From: Streptomyces albiflavescens
Lineage (GTDB): Bacteria > Actinomycetota > Actinomycetes > Streptomycetales > Streptomycetaceae
NCBI RefSeq assembly: GCF_014645835.1
Contig: NZ_BMMM01000005.1
Span: forward strand, 157,473 to 221,472
Direction of reading: 5' to 3'
Length of the DNA stretch: 64,000 nt
Shown in pieces: positions 43,952-53,820 of this stretch (positions within the stretch are counted from its first letter, which is position 1; each line of letters starts with the position of its first letter). Made by a program: the position numbers and the translations under genes. Below the pieces are notes generated by a model, which saw nothing but the letters and a program-made list of their open reading frames with translations, was not told the DNA's origin and made no database searches.

Positions 43952-44180
43952 GGCCGGGCCGCAGAGCGGGCACGTCGGGCCGGGCTGTCCGCTCTGCGCG
44001 GCCTGCCGGTCGCAGGCGGACGAACACCGTGCGCAGGGGTGCCCGAAGGACGGACACCGGCCCGGCATCCTGCAACAGCGTCTTGACCGGATCGCCGCAC
44101 GGACCGTGGCACTCCTGCGAGCGGGCACAGACCTGGCAGCCGTCATCACCTCCGCCAAGGACCCAACCACCACCACCTGA
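43952..44180 (+). other. possible small coding region without a clear start
   Basis: An open frame reads CPLCAACRSQADEHRAQGCPKDG... to LDRIAARTVALLRAGTDLAAVITSAK, with protein-like composition and a CxxCxxC cluster, ending at a TGA (44178). No ATG or GTG start is in frame after the preceding stop, so it may be a fragment. Elsewhere in 43513-44488 I see no gene. Confidence 0.3.
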
Positions 44181-44388
44181 CCACCAGCCGCCCGCCCGAC
44201 CCCGCCAGCCGCCCGGCCCTGCACAGACGGCAGGACCGCCATGTCCGGGCCCCACCGGTGACAGCGTGCCGCTGCCAGCCGGGCCGGGCCGAGGAAGGGG
44301 GACTCGGCCCGGTCCGGTCAGCAGCGGCGGCGCCGCGCGGGGCGGGGCGGGGCGGGCAGGTGCACGGGCGCAGGACCGCCCTCCGGCC

Positions 44389-44471
44389 CAGTTCTCCGGC
44401 CCCGTTCCTCCGGCCCAGCTCCTCCGGCCCAGCTCCTCCGGCCCAGAAAACCGGTTCCTCCGGCCCAGAAA
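44389..44471. repeat. 15-bp tandem repeats
   Basis: CTCCTCCGGCCCAGC-like units occur about five times just before the end of the LuxR-type gene. Confidence 0.7.
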
Positions 44472-44488
44472 GAGGGGGGATGCCGTCG

Positions 44489-44743
44489 TCACAGGCCCAG
44501 GGAGATGGCCAGCCGGGTGAGCTCGGCGGTGCTGTTGATGTTGAGCTTGGCCCGGATACGGCGCAGGTAGGCGTCGACGGTGTGCTTGGACAGCCCCATC
44601 TGGCGGGCCGTCTGCAGGTACGTGCGCCCGGCGGCGATATGACGCAGGGTCTCCCGCTCACGCGGGGCCAGCGCAGGCTCGGGGACCCCGGTCTGCGGCG
44701 CGGCGGGGGTCTGCGGCGCGGCGAGGGTGAGGGTGAGGCTCAT
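44489..44743 (-). CDS. solitary LuxR-type helix-turn-helix regulator
   Basis: An 84-residue protein made almost only of a GerE/LuxR domain: ALAPRERETLRHIAAGRTYLQTARQMGLSKHTVDAYLRRIRAKL. The ATG at 44743 follows GGAGG at 9 bases and is preferred to one at 44779. It has no receiver or sensor domain. It is divergent from the phosphatase gene, across about 690 repeat-rich bases. Confidence 0.8.
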   Translation of the reverse strand: MSLTLTLAAPQTPAAPQTGVPEPALAPRERETLRHIAAGRTYLQTARQMGLSKHTVDAYLRRIRAKLNINSTAELTRLAISLGL

Positions 44744-45220
44744 GGGGGGTTTCCTCCGGCAGGTCGGCCCGGTCGTCACTGCTCACACCCTCGTAAGCAG
44801 AAGAACAAATGCCGTGAATAGAGGCTTTTGTCCGCTTTACGAAAAGCCTGGCCCGGCGACGTCATGACGGTGTCCGCCGACTGTCACAGACGTGTCACAG
44901 GCCACACCCGCGCCCGCGCCGGGCGCGGGTGGGCATGCACTCACCGGCAGACACCGCCCGGCCACCGAGACGGTCTCCCCCTCCCCCGCGGCCCTGTCCG
45001 CAGCCCCGCAACAGGCGTACCGGCCTGCAGAGTTGACAGGAGCGGCAGCACCGCCTCCCCTGCCGGGCGCGCGGCCCGGGCGGGCTGCCACCGGCCCGAA
45101 CGCCCGCCGGCGGAGTGCCGGCGGAGTGCCGGCGGGCGTTCGGACCGCCCGTTTGCCCCCGCCCCCGCCGGCCGGGAGACCGGGGGGCGGGGCCGCGTCC
45201 TGGGGCATGTCCTGCACCGG

Positions 45221-45262
45221 GACCCGGGCGCGGGGACCCGGGCGCGGGGACCCGGGCGCGGG
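45221..45262. repeat. three 14-bp repeats GACCCGGGCGCGGG
   Basis: Perfect tandem copies in the 690-base space before the phosphatase gene. No gene is supported in 44744-45433. Confidence 0.8.
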
Positions 45263-45275
45263 GGCCGGCGCGGGA

Positions 45276-45364
45276 GCGCCGGGTTGGTGCTCGGTGGGGC
45301 CGACGTCCTGCACCAAAGCCCCGCGCGGGGACCCGGTGTGACGGCGCCGGGTTGGTGCTCGGTG
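45276..45364. repeat. 21-bp direct repeat pair
   Basis: GCGCCGGGTTGGTGCTCGGTG occurs at 45276-45296 and 45344-45364, 68 bases apart, upstream of the phosphatase gene. The spacing and sequence identity make a paired regulator site possible. Confidence 0.6.
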
Positions 45365-45433
45365 CCGGGCGGGATCATGCTTGTCAGGAGGGCCCCGGCC
45401 GTGCAGGTACCCCGAAGGGCGAGATGAGCGGCG

Positions 45434-47866
45434 ATGGAGCGACTTCCCACCCCTTTTGGTGAGCAGGCGCAGGCAGACCCCGCGCCCGGGCCGGCCGTGA
45501 CGGCCAGTGCCACCGTCAACGAGCAGGGCATCGTGACGGGGTGGAGCGAGGGGGCGCGGCGGCTGCTGGGCTATACGTCCTCGCAGATCGTGGGGCAGCC
45601 GGCCGAGCGTCTGCTCGCCGGTGACACAGGCGATGCGGTGTGGCGCGATGCGGCCGAACGCCGGCGGTGGAGCGGCACCGTGGCACTGCGCCACCAAGAC
45701 GGCCGCCTGCTGCGGCAGAGCGTGCTCGCGCACCGCCAAAGCGCCGGCGGCCCCGGCGGTGCGGTCACCCAATGGCTGGTGGTGTCCGCGGTGGCGGGCA
45801 CACCGCACCCGCCCGCCACCGCGGCCCAGGCGCTGAGCGAGCGGGTGTTTCGGCAGTCCCCCTGCATCCTGGCGGTCTTCGATGCGGACCTGCGGCTGGT
45901 GCGCGCCAATGCCGGCATGGAGCACGCGCTGTCGCTGACCGAGGAGCAGATGCGCGGGCTGCGCCTGACGGACATCGCACCGCACGCGGTCAGCCAGGAA
46001 GCCGAGGCGAAGATGCGCCGGGCGCTCCAGGGCGGCGAGGCGCAGTACATGGAGGCCTACATCCGCCCCACCGGCATCAGCGCCGAGCACGGCTGGTCGA
46101 CCTCACTGGCCCCGCTCAAAGACCCCGACGGCCACATCCGCACGGTGTGCCTGGCAGCCCACCACACACTGCACGAACAGCTCGCCCGGCAGCGGATGCT
46201 CCTGCTGAACGACGCCTCGACCCGCATCGGCACCACCCCCGACATCCACCGCACCGCGCAGGAACTGACCGACGTCGCCGTCCCCCAGCTCGCCGACTTC
46301 GCCGCCGTCGACCTGCTGGACACCCCCCGCACCACCCCACCGCCCCCCACCACACCGGGCCCCCTCACCCTCAGCCGCACCGCCACAGCCTCCCTCCCCG
46401 GCCACCCGCCCTCCGCACCCGCAGGAAAACCCGCCCGCTACCCGGAACAATCACCGGTGGCCCAGTGCCTGGCCCAGGGCCACGGCGCCCTGTACGAGGC
46501 ACACCACCCCGCCCTGACCCAGTGGACCCACACCGACCCACAAGCCGCCTGGATCCACGACATGGGCATCCACTCCCTGCTGGTGGTACCCCTGCGCGCC
46601 GCCGGCACCACCCTCGGCATCGCCCTGTTCGCCCGCCACCAACGCCCCGACCCCTTCGAAGCCGACGACCTGTGGCTGGCCGAAGAACTCACCGCCCGAG
46701 CAGCCGTCAGCATCCACCACACCCGCCACACCCCCCGCCAGCACACCACCACCATGGCCCTGCAACGCAGCCTGCTCCCCCAGACGCTGCCCGACCAGCA
46801 GGCCCTGGACATCGCCACCCGCTACCTGCCCGCCAGCACCCAAGCCGGCGTCGGCGGCGACTGGTTCGACGTGATCCCCCTGTCCGGCGCACGCGTCGCC
46901 CTGGTCGTGGGCGACGTCGTCGGCCACGGCATCCGCGCCTCCGCCACCATGGGCCGCGTACGCACCGCCGTACGCACCCTGGCCGACGTCGACCTGCCCC
47001 CCGACGAACTCCTCACCCACCTCGACGACCTCGTCCTGCACCTGTCCGCCGAAGAAGCCGGCACCACCGAAGCCACCGAAACCGCCGGCGGCATCGGCAC
47101 CACCTGCCTCTACGCCGTCTACGACCCCATCAACCGCCACTGCACCCTCGCCAGAGCCGGCCACCCCCCGCCCGCCCTCGTGACACCCGACGGCACCGTC
47201 ACCTTCCTCGACGTCCCCCCCGGCCCCCCACTCGGCCTGGGCGGCCTCCCCTTCGAAACAACCGAAACCCAGCTCCCCGAAGGCAGCCTCCTCGCCCTCT
47301 ACACCGACGGCCTCCTCGAAGCCCGCGACCACGACATCGACGAAGCCCTCGACAAAATGTTCGCCGCCCTCGCCCGCCCCGCCCACACCCTCGACACCAT
47401 CTGCGACCGCATCCTCACCACCATGCTCACCCACCGCCCCGACGACGACATCGCCCTCCTCATCGCCCGCACCCGCGCCCTCGACACCAACCGCGTCGCC
47501 GCCTGGGACCTCCCCTCCGACCCCGCCATCGTCGCCCAAGCACGCCAACACACCACCACCCAACTCACCACCTGGGGACTCACCGACACCACCTTCACCA
47601 CCGAACTCGTCGTCAGCGAACTCGTCACCAACGCCATCCGCTACGGCCGACCCCCCATCCGACTCCGCCTCATCCACCACAACAACACCCTCACCACCGA
47701 GGTCTACGACTCCAGCAACACCACCCCCCACATGCGCCGCGCCCGCACCTACGACGAAGGAGGACGCGGCCTCCTCCTCATCGGCCAACTCACCCAACGC
47801 TGGGGCACCCGCCCCTCCCCCACCGGCAAAACCGTCTGGACCGAACAAACCCTCACCCCACACTAA
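45434..47866 (+). CDS. PAS-PAS-GAF-SpoIIE phosphatase-HATPase regulatory protein
   Basis: An 810-residue multidomain protein: two PAS-like domains (about 20-125 and 130-250: VNEQGIVTGWSEGARRLLGY, FRQSPCILAVFDADLRLVRANAGMEHAL), a GAF domain (about 255-430), a PP2C/SpoIIE phosphatase (about 435-660: GGDWFDVIPLSGARVALVVGDVVGHG, LALYTDGLLEARD) and an HATPase_c anti-sigma kinase-like domain (about 670-805: ELVVSELVTNAIRYG, RGLLLIGQLTQRWG). It likely tunes an anti-sigma-factor antagonist pathway in response to a small molecule or light/redox. The 3' half is extremely C-rich and G-poor on the coding strand. Confidence 0.9.
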   Translation: MERLPTPFGEQAQADPAPGPAVTASATVNEQGIVTGWSEGARRLLGYTSSQIVGQPAERLLAGDTGDAVWRDAAERRRWSGTVALRHQDGRLLRQSVLAHRQSAGGPGGAVTQWLVVSAVAGTPHPPATAAQALSERVFRQSPCILAVFDADLRLVRANAGMEHALSLTEEQMRGLRLTDIAPHAVSQEAEAKMRRALQGGEAQYMEAYIRPTGISAEHGWSTSLAPLKDPDGHIRTVCLAAHHTLHEQLARQRMLLLNDASTRIGTTPDIHRTAQELTDVAVPQLADFAAVDLLDTPRTTPPPPTTPGPLTLSRTATASLPGHPPSAPAGKPARYPEQSPVAQCLAQGHGALYEAHHPALTQWTHTDPQAAWIHDMGIHSLLVVPLRAAGTTLGIALFARHQRPDPFEADDLWLAEELTARAAVSIHHTRHTPRQHTTTMALQRSLLPQTLPDQQALDIATRYLPASTQAGVGGDWFDVIPLSGARVALVVGDVVGHGIRASATMGRVRTAVRTLADVDLPPDELLTHLDDLVLHLSAEEAGTTEATETAGGIGTTCLYAVYDPINRHCTLARAGHPPPALVTPDGTVTFLDVPPGPPLGLGGLPFETTETQLPEGSLLALYTDGLLEARDHDIDEALDKMFAALARPAHTLDTICDRILTTMLTHRPDDDIALLIARTRALDTNRVAAWDLPSDPAIVAQARQHTTTQLTTWGLTDTTFTTELVVSELVTNAIRYGRPPIRLRLIHHNNTLTTEVYDSSNTTPHMRRARTYDEGGRGLLLIGQLTQRWGTRPSPTGKTVWTEQTLTPH

Positions 47867-47952
47867 AAACACCCCCACACAACACCCACCAAAACCACCA
47901 CAACCCACCAAACCCCCCAAACAAGACCCCCCACACCCAACACGCCCTTTTC
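47867..47952. other. almost pure A/C tract after the phosphatase
   Basis: About 85 bases contain only two G and no T after the stop codon's T. It continues the strand asymmetry of the preceding gene. Confidence 0.8.
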
Positions 47953-48055
47953 CGCCGCCCGAGCAACTCGAAAAACCCACGACAGAAACTGCGCCTGAAA
48001 CACCACCGCCCGCCGCAGGGACACATGCCTCACCGACACCGCGGGCAACCTACGC

Positions 48056-48585
48056 CTACGTGACCGCGTCCAGACTTACGCCTTCGTGACGGCGTCCCAC
48101 CGCATCCCGAACAGGGCCATCATGCGCATCACCCGGCTCAGTCAACGCCCCCCCGGCCGAGCCCGCGCATGTCGGCCAGCCCGCAGGAGGCTCGGATCGG
48201 GACGACACCAGCAAACGACGCGAAGGCAGCCCCGGAGCGCAACCAACCCCGATACCACCAGCCGACCAGAACCTGAACCGCGGTGACCGGACCGACCCCG
48301 AACAACTGCAGCAGCTCTGGCACCTGTTCACACACGAACCGGAAGGGCCCGCCCTCCAGCTCGCAAGCCTCGACCCACAGGAGCCGGACACACTGAGCCG
48401 TGAACCACACGGCACGAACGGCCAAGCAGTGCTCGGCGGACAGTGCAGGGCAGCCACAAAGACTGCCACAGCACGCGACCAGCCGTGCTGGCTGCCTGGC
48501 GGATGGCCAGTAGCACGCGCATGGCCTCGCGTTCTCCCGTGCCATCACATATGGGGTGTGCAGAACGGCGGCTCCGCCACCACAC
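48056..48585 (-). pseudogene. IS110-type transposase remnant
   Basis: Read on the minus strand, segments of an IS110 transposase appear in different frames: GEREAMRVLLAIRQAASTAGR, VPELLQLFGVGPVTAVQVL, LRSGAAFASFAGVVPIRASCG and LGRGGVD. The helix-hairpin-helix C-terminal part is best preserved; the gene is broken by frameshifts. Confidence 0.65.
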
Positions 48586-48641
48586 CCGCCAGGACGTCCT
48601 GGCACCGCTGCGATGCGGCCCCGCCGAGCTCGCTCGTTGGA

Positions 48642-48665
48642 GGGGCGGTCCTGCAAGACCGCCCC
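48642..48665. terminator. 9-bp hairpin GGGGCGGTC-N6-GACCGCCCC
   Basis: A perfect stem in the gene-poor stretch between the IS110 remnant and the GAF-LytTR gene. The rest of 48586-49107 has no supported gene and is the promoter region of the regulator. Confidence 0.5.
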
Positions 48666-49107
48666 TGACGCACCATCAGCCAACTACACTCCGGACGACG
48701 CCTCTGACCAAGCCAGACAGCGAAACGCTGCTGGAGTACCAGCCTCCCTGGCGGCGACCCGCCGCTGCTCGGCCAGGATGGAACGAGAGATCCGGAATAC
48801 CGGTAGTCATCATGGCTGGGTAACCCGTCGGTGTCGTCGCTCGGCCAGCTCCTCCACGCTGACCACGGTCAGAACCGGGGTATTTGAGACTGGGGATCAA
48901 ACGCTCCACCTGGGCGGATGAATTATCGGCACCCGCAACTTAGGGTGGGGAGTGAAGGTCAGTGACACAGCCAGGGACGAGTGCCCCAGCACGAAGGCGC
49001 GAGACAGTGCCCAGTGCGCTGTAGACCAGGCCGCGACGAGCGGCGACCGGCGCGGACCGCGCGCACGCCGTCGGGCGTTGGGGATGGGCCAAGGGCGGTT
49101 CTGAACC

Positions 49108-50502
49108 ATGAGAGATGTACATCGGCTCGAGCCCATCTCATCGAACCTGGGCAGCGGCACCGTGCTCGCGGCGTGGGAACGGTTCGTGCAGGGCGAGGAT
49201 CATGTCCCGGGCATCCGGCCTCTGGTGGCGATCTCCTGGCATCGCTGCCGAGAGCAATACCGGGTCGATCCCCACCTTGCAAGGGCTCCGGTAGCTGCCG
49301 CGGAGCTCAACCATACGCCCGAGCAGGATGCCGTATTCGCCGAGCTGGGTTTTCGTGCGGCCTCCGTGGCACATGAAGTCGGCAGCATTGGTGGCGTCGT
49401 CACCATCACCGATGCCACGGGCCGGGTCCTGGCCGAGTGGGGTGATCAAGCTACGCTCGCCAGAGCCAGTGATTCCAATCTGGCGCCCTGGTTCTGCTGG
49501 TCCGAGTGCGCGGCCGGCACAAACGGCATTGGGACGGCGCTCGAGGCGCACGGCCCGGTACCGATCAGTGGCGCGGAGCACTGGTGCCAGGCGTTTCACG
49601 ACTGGGTCTGCGCGGGCATCGCGGTGCGTGACGTGGTGACCAGGGAACCGATCGCGGTCCTGAACATCGGCTGCTGGCGCAGCCAACTCCCCGCGTCCGC
49701 GGAAAGCTGGCTGGCGAACACGGCCACCATGACCCAGTACCCGCTGAAGAGGCGCGCCCGGGATTGCGGCGCCGAGTTGGTCGCGGCCTACACCCAGGCC
49801 AGAGCACATTCCAGTACGGCGCTCGCGGCGGTGGACACCGCAGGCAAGGTGGTGATCGCCGACGACATGGCAAGCGTGCTCCTGGGCGTCCCGGCAAACA
49901 CCCCGGCGGTCCACCCCACGCTGCGATGGAACCCCGGGCTGCCGGAATTGATTACAGCCGCCCGGTATGCCACGGGGCAGGCGGCCCACAACCCTGAATG
50001 GGTCGGCTCGACGCAGATCTTCGCCCACCTCGCCGACGAGCCGACATCGATCAGCATCCGACCCGTCTTCTCGTCCGGGCGTCTGATCGGGAACCTGATC
50101 TCGTTCGGTGCCTCGGACGGGGCACAGTTGCCCGAGCCGGAAGGCTCCACGCACCCTCAGGTTCCGCCGCGCCGCCTGGTCGCGACGCGCGGCAACCGGA
50201 TGGTGCTGCTGCGTCTGCCGGAAGTCTCCTTCGCCGAATCGCAGGGAAACGACGTGTGGCTATCCACCGATCAGGGGCGATTGCGAGCCGCCTCCCCGAG
50301 CCTGGACAAGCTCGACAGTGAGTTGGCGGATGCCGGCTTCCTGCGGGTGCACCGCAGGTATGTGGTCAATCTCAGCCGCATCCGGGAGATCGAGCGCGGG
50401 CTCAGGGGCGAGCTGTCTCTGGTCATGGATGATCGGACGAAGGAGATGGTGCCGGTTTCCCGGCGGAACGCGCCAGCCGTGCGTCGCGCGCTGGACATCT
50501 GA
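49108..50502 (+). CDS. GAF-LytTR transcriptional regulator (AcoR-like sensor)
   Basis: A 464-residue protein. The N-terminal half resembles the sensor region of AcoR-type activators (FVQGEDHVPGIRPLVAISWHRCREQYRVDP, then a GAF domain with WSECAAGTNGIGTALEAHGPV). Instead of an AAA+ domain, it ends in a LytTR-type DNA-binding domain (about 365-464: VSFAESQGNDVWLSTDQGRL, GFLRVHRRYVVNLSRIREIERG). It starts at ATG 49108. It is 42 bases upstream of katG on the same strand, and probably controls katG and perhaps the PQQ genes in response to an alcohol- or carbonyl-like signal. Confidence 0.8.
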   Translation: MRDVHRLEPISSNLGSGTVLAAWERFVQGEDHVPGIRPLVAISWHRCREQYRVDPHLARAPVAAAELNHTPEQDAVFAELGFRAASVAHEVGSIGGVVTITDATGRVLAEWGDQATLARASDSNLAPWFCWSECAAGTNGIGTALEAHGPVPISGAEHWCQAFHDWVCAGIAVRDVVTREPIAVLNIGCWRSQLPASAESWLANTATMTQYPLKRRARDCGAELVAAYTQARAHSSTALAAVDTAGKVVIADDMASVLLGVPANTPAVHPTLRWNPGLPELITAARYATGQAAHNPEWVGSTQIFAHLADEPTSISIRPVFSSGRLIGNLISFGASDGAQLPEPEGSTHPQVPPRRLVATRGNRMVLLRLPEVSFAESQGNDVWLSTDQGRLRAASPSLDKLDSELADAGFLRVHRRYVVNLSRIREIERGLRGELSLVMDDRTKEMVPVSRRNAPAVRRALDI

Positions 50503-50544
50503 GTTCCCTTGCACAACATCCGTTTCTCGGAAGGAACAATTCCC

Positions 50545-52785
50545 GTGTCTGACATTCCGGACGCCGTTGTCGGCGAGACGAACGTCGGGAGCGCGGGCGG
50601 CCTCGGCCTCTCTGTATCGGCCGGGTACCGCAGTCACCCGATGGGGGGCGCGAGCAATCGCGACTGGTGGCCGAACCGGCTCAACCTGACGATCCTCCGG
50701 AAACACCCCTCCATGGCCGACCCCATGGGCGAGGACTTCGACTATGCCGCGGAGTTCCGGACGCTCGACCTCGACGCCCTGGCGCGGGACGTCGACGGGG
50801 TGCTGACGACGTCGCAGGAGTGGTGGCCGGCCGACTTCGGCCACTACGGGCCGCTGGTGATCCGGATGGTGTGGCATGGCGCCGGGACGTACCGCATCGA
50901 CGACGGCCGGGGTGGCGCGGGCGCCGGCATGCAGCGGTTCGCGCCGCTGAACAGCTGGCCGGACAATCGCAACCTCGACAAGGCGCGCCGGCTGCTGTGG
51001 CCGGTGAAGAAGAAGTACGGCCGCAAGGTCTCCTGGGCCGACCTGATGATCTTCGCCGGCAACCGCGCCCTGGAGACGATGGGCTTCAAGACCTTCGGCT
51101 TCGCCGGCGGCCGGGCGGACGGCTGGGAGCCCGACGAGGACGTCTACTGGGGTCCCGAGCGGGCCTGGCTCGGCGACGAACGCCACGGCGGCGTCCGGGA
51201 ACTGGAGAACCCTTTGGCCGCCGTCCAGATGGGCCTCATCTACGTCAACCCGGAGGGACCGCACACCGTCCCGGACCCGCTCACGGCGGCCCGGGACATC
51301 CGCGAGACGTCCCGGCGCATGGGGATGAACGATGAGGAAACCGTCGCTCTGATCGCGGGCGGCCACTCGTTCGGCAAGACCCACGGCGCGGCCGACCCGG
51401 ACGCCCACCTCGGCCCCGAACCCGAGGGCGCTCCCCTCGAGGAGCAGGGCCTGGGCTGGAAGAGCAGCTACGGCACCGGAAAGGGCGGGGACACCATCTC
51501 CAGCGGGCTCGAGGGCACGTGGACACCCACCCCGACGCGATGGGACAACAGCTTCTTCGAGACCCTGTTCGGCTACGAGTGGGACCTGGAGCTGAGCCCC
51601 GGCGGTCTATGGCAGTGGATCCCGAGAGACGGCCGCGGAGCGGGCACGGTTCCGGACGCCCACGACCCATCGACGACACACGCCCCGACGATTCTGACGA
51701 CGGACCTCGCGCTGCGGTTGGACCCGGTCTACGAGCCGATCTCGCGGCGCTTCCTGGAGAACCCGGACCAGTTCGCGGACGCGTTCGCCCGGGCGTGGTT
51801 CAAGCTGACGCACCTCGACATGGGCCCGATCCAGCGCTACCTCGGCCCGCTGGTCCCTCGGGAGAAGCTGATCTGGCAGGACCCGATCCCCGCTGTGGAC
51901 CACCCGCTCGTCGGGGCGGCGGACATCGCCGCACTCAAGAACCGGATCCTAGCCTCCGGGCTATCGGTCTCCCAGCTCGTCTCGACTGCGTGGGCGTCGG
52001 CCTCGACGTTCCGCGTCAGTGACAAGCGTGGCGGGGCAAACGGCGCGCGCATCCGCCTCGAGCCGCAGCAGGGATGGGAGGTCAACCAGCCCGACACGCT
52101 GGCCCAGGTGCTGCGCACCCTGGAGGGGATCCAGGAGTCCTTCAACAGCTCCCAGACCGGTGACAAGAAGATCTCGCTGGCCGACCTCATCGTGCTCGGC
52201 GGAGCCGCCGCCGTCGAGCAGGCCGCCAAGACCGCCGGCCACGATGTCGAGGTCCCCTTCATTCCGGGACGCACGGACGCCACGCAGGAGTGGACCGATG
52301 CGGAGTCCTTCGCCCCGCTCGAGCCGACCGCTGACGGGTTCCGCAACTACCGCGGCAAGGGCAACCGGCTGCCGTCGGAGCACCTGCTGGTCGACCGCGC
52401 GAACCTGCTGGACCTCAGCGCGCCCGAGATGACCGTCCTCGTGGGTGGGCTGCGGGTGCTGGGCGCCAACTACCGGCAGTCACCGCTGGGCGTCTTCACC
52501 TCGTTGCCCGGGTCGCTGTCCAACGACTTCTTCGTGAATCTGCTCGACACGGGCACGGTATGGAAGTCGACATCCGCGACCGCGGAAACCTTCGAGGGCC
52601 GCGACCGCGTCACCGGCGAGGTCAAATGGACCGGCAGCCGCGTCGACCTCGTCTTCGGCTCGAACTCCGAGCTGCGTGCCATCGCCGAGGTGTACGCGAG
52701 CGACGACGCGGAGGAGAAGTTCGTGCAGGACTTTGTCGCCGCGTGGGACAAGGTCATGAACCTCGATCGGTACGACCTCGCTTGA
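50545..52785 (+). CDS. katG: catalase-peroxidase KatG
   Basis: A 746-residue two-domain catalase-peroxidase that removes H2O2 and oxidises other donors. With the GTG at 50545 (GGAAGGA 9 bases upstream) the distal site is Arg107, Trp110, His111; the crosslink partners are Trp110, Tyr233 (LIYVNPEGP) and Met259 (RRMGMNDEE); the proximal His is His274 (AGGHSFGKTHGA). The distal motif reads VWHGAGTYR where WHSAGTYR is more common. An ATG at 50509 is an alternative start. It is probably co-transcribed with the GAF-LytTR gene. Confidence 0.92.
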   Translation: MSDIPDAVVGETNVGSAGGLGLSVSAGYRSHPMGGASNRDWWPNRLNLTILRKHPSMADPMGEDFDYAAEFRTLDLDALARDVDGVLTTSQEWWPADFGHYGPLVIRMVWHGAGTYRIDDGRGGAGAGMQRFAPLNSWPDNRNLDKARRLLWPVKKKYGRKVSWADLMIFAGNRALETMGFKTFGFAGGRADGWEPDEDVYWGPERAWLGDERHGGVRELENPLAAVQMGLIYVNPEGPHTVPDPLTAARDIRETSRRMGMNDEETVALIAGGHSFGKTHGAADPDAHLGPEPEGAPLEEQGLGWKSSYGTGKGGDTISSGLEGTWTPTPTRWDNSFFETLFGYEWDLELSPGGLWQWIPRDGRGAGTVPDAHDPSTTHAPTILTTDLALRLDPVYEPISRRFLENPDQFADAFARAWFKLTHLDMGPIQRYLGPLVPREKLIWQDPIPAVDHPLVGAADIAALKNRILASGLSVSQLVSTAWASASTFRVSDKRGGANGARIRLEPQQGWEVNQPDTLAQVLRTLEGIQESFNSSQTGDKKISLADLIVLGGAAAVEQAAKTAGHDVEVPFIPGRTDATQEWTDAESFAPLEPTADGFRNYRGKGNRLPSEHLLVDRANLLDLSAPEMTVLVGGLRVLGANYRQSPLGVFTSLPGSLSNDFFVNLLDTGTVWKSTSATAETFEGRDRVTGEVKWTGSRVDLVFGSNSELRAIAEVYASDDAEEKFVQDFVAAWDKVMNLDRYDLA

Positions 52786-52869
52786 GCCCCCATCGGGGCC
52801 CGGATGCCGGGAGAGGCGTCCTGACGGCCAGGCCGTATTGATCGGGTCCGCTGCCGGCCCCAGCATGAC

Positions 52870-53686
52870 GTGGTGCGGTGCAACCCGGATCCTCCTAACC
52901 CGCTGCTTTCACGTGAGTGCCTGATGGCGGCGGTCTGGGGGTCGAGTGCCGCGGAGAGTGGGTTACCGGTTGTGGGCATGGCGGCCTGGCCGACTGGCGC
53001 TGCCGGGCTGCGGGTCTCCCGGTTCCTCGGGTCCCGGTACCGGAACGCTGCGATTTCGCAGCGGGCGAGCTCGACCACGTCGGCGAAGCAGATCTGTTTG
53101 GTCCAGCAGATCAGGTCGACCGCGGTGAGTACGGACTCGAGCCAGGCTTGGTTCTCGTTGAGCTCCCGGCAGGGCAGGTTCCGCAGGCCGGTGGCCTTGG
53201 CTTCGCGGATCCGGTCCTCGACCCGGGCGTGTTGGCGGTGCCGCAACTCCAGCCCGGCAGCTTGGAACGGCACGACACCGGCGGGGGTGTTGGTGAGCAG
53301 GGCGGTGACCCTCTTGCCGTCGATGTCGGTGAAGGTGAGCTGCGCGCCGGGATGGGGGCGTTCCTTGCACAGGATCAGCCGCGACCCGTCCGGCCACGAG
53401 GAGAGGTCGATCATGCCGGTGGCCTCGGCCACCCACGCCCCGTCACGGAACTCGCCATCAGTTCGGGGTGCCAGCAGTCCTCGGGGATGGCGTCGACGAT
53501 GCCCTGGATCCGGGCGTCCACGGAGAACCCGAAGGAAAACTCCACGCCACGCTCCACGCACGCGACAGCGAACGCGTGGGTGGCGCCGGTCGAGTCCGAC
53601 CGGGCCAGCAGCCGCGGACCCGCCGGGTCTCCGGGCTGAGGCCGGGCCTGTTCGGGCAACGCCGCCAGCATGGGCAACGACCACAC
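52870..53686 (-). pseudogene. IS1380-type transposase remnant
   Basis: The minus strand holds two overlapping frames of a DDE transposase: ERGVEFSFGFSVDARIQGIVDAIPEDCW and, after a frameshift near 53457, DLSSWPDGSRLILCKERPHPGAQL, LELRHRQHARVEDRIREAKATGLRNLPC. The N-terminal part is missing. Confidence 0.7.
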
Positions 53687-53820
53687 ATGGGTGTCGAATG
53701 GCCGGTGCCCCGGGATCCTCCCGGCCCCTTCCTGGCGATTCCAGCAGGCGGACTCCCCATCCCAGCAGGAACTATCCGCGTCACCAACCGCGTGGGTGCT
53801 CCTTCGTGTACGCCGTGCGG

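Noticed and set aside
46451..47980. 509-codon minus-strand frame, Gly/Val-rich like a PE-PGRS protein
   Set aside because: Produced by the C-rich coding strand of the phosphatase gene; the plus strand has well-ordered domains.
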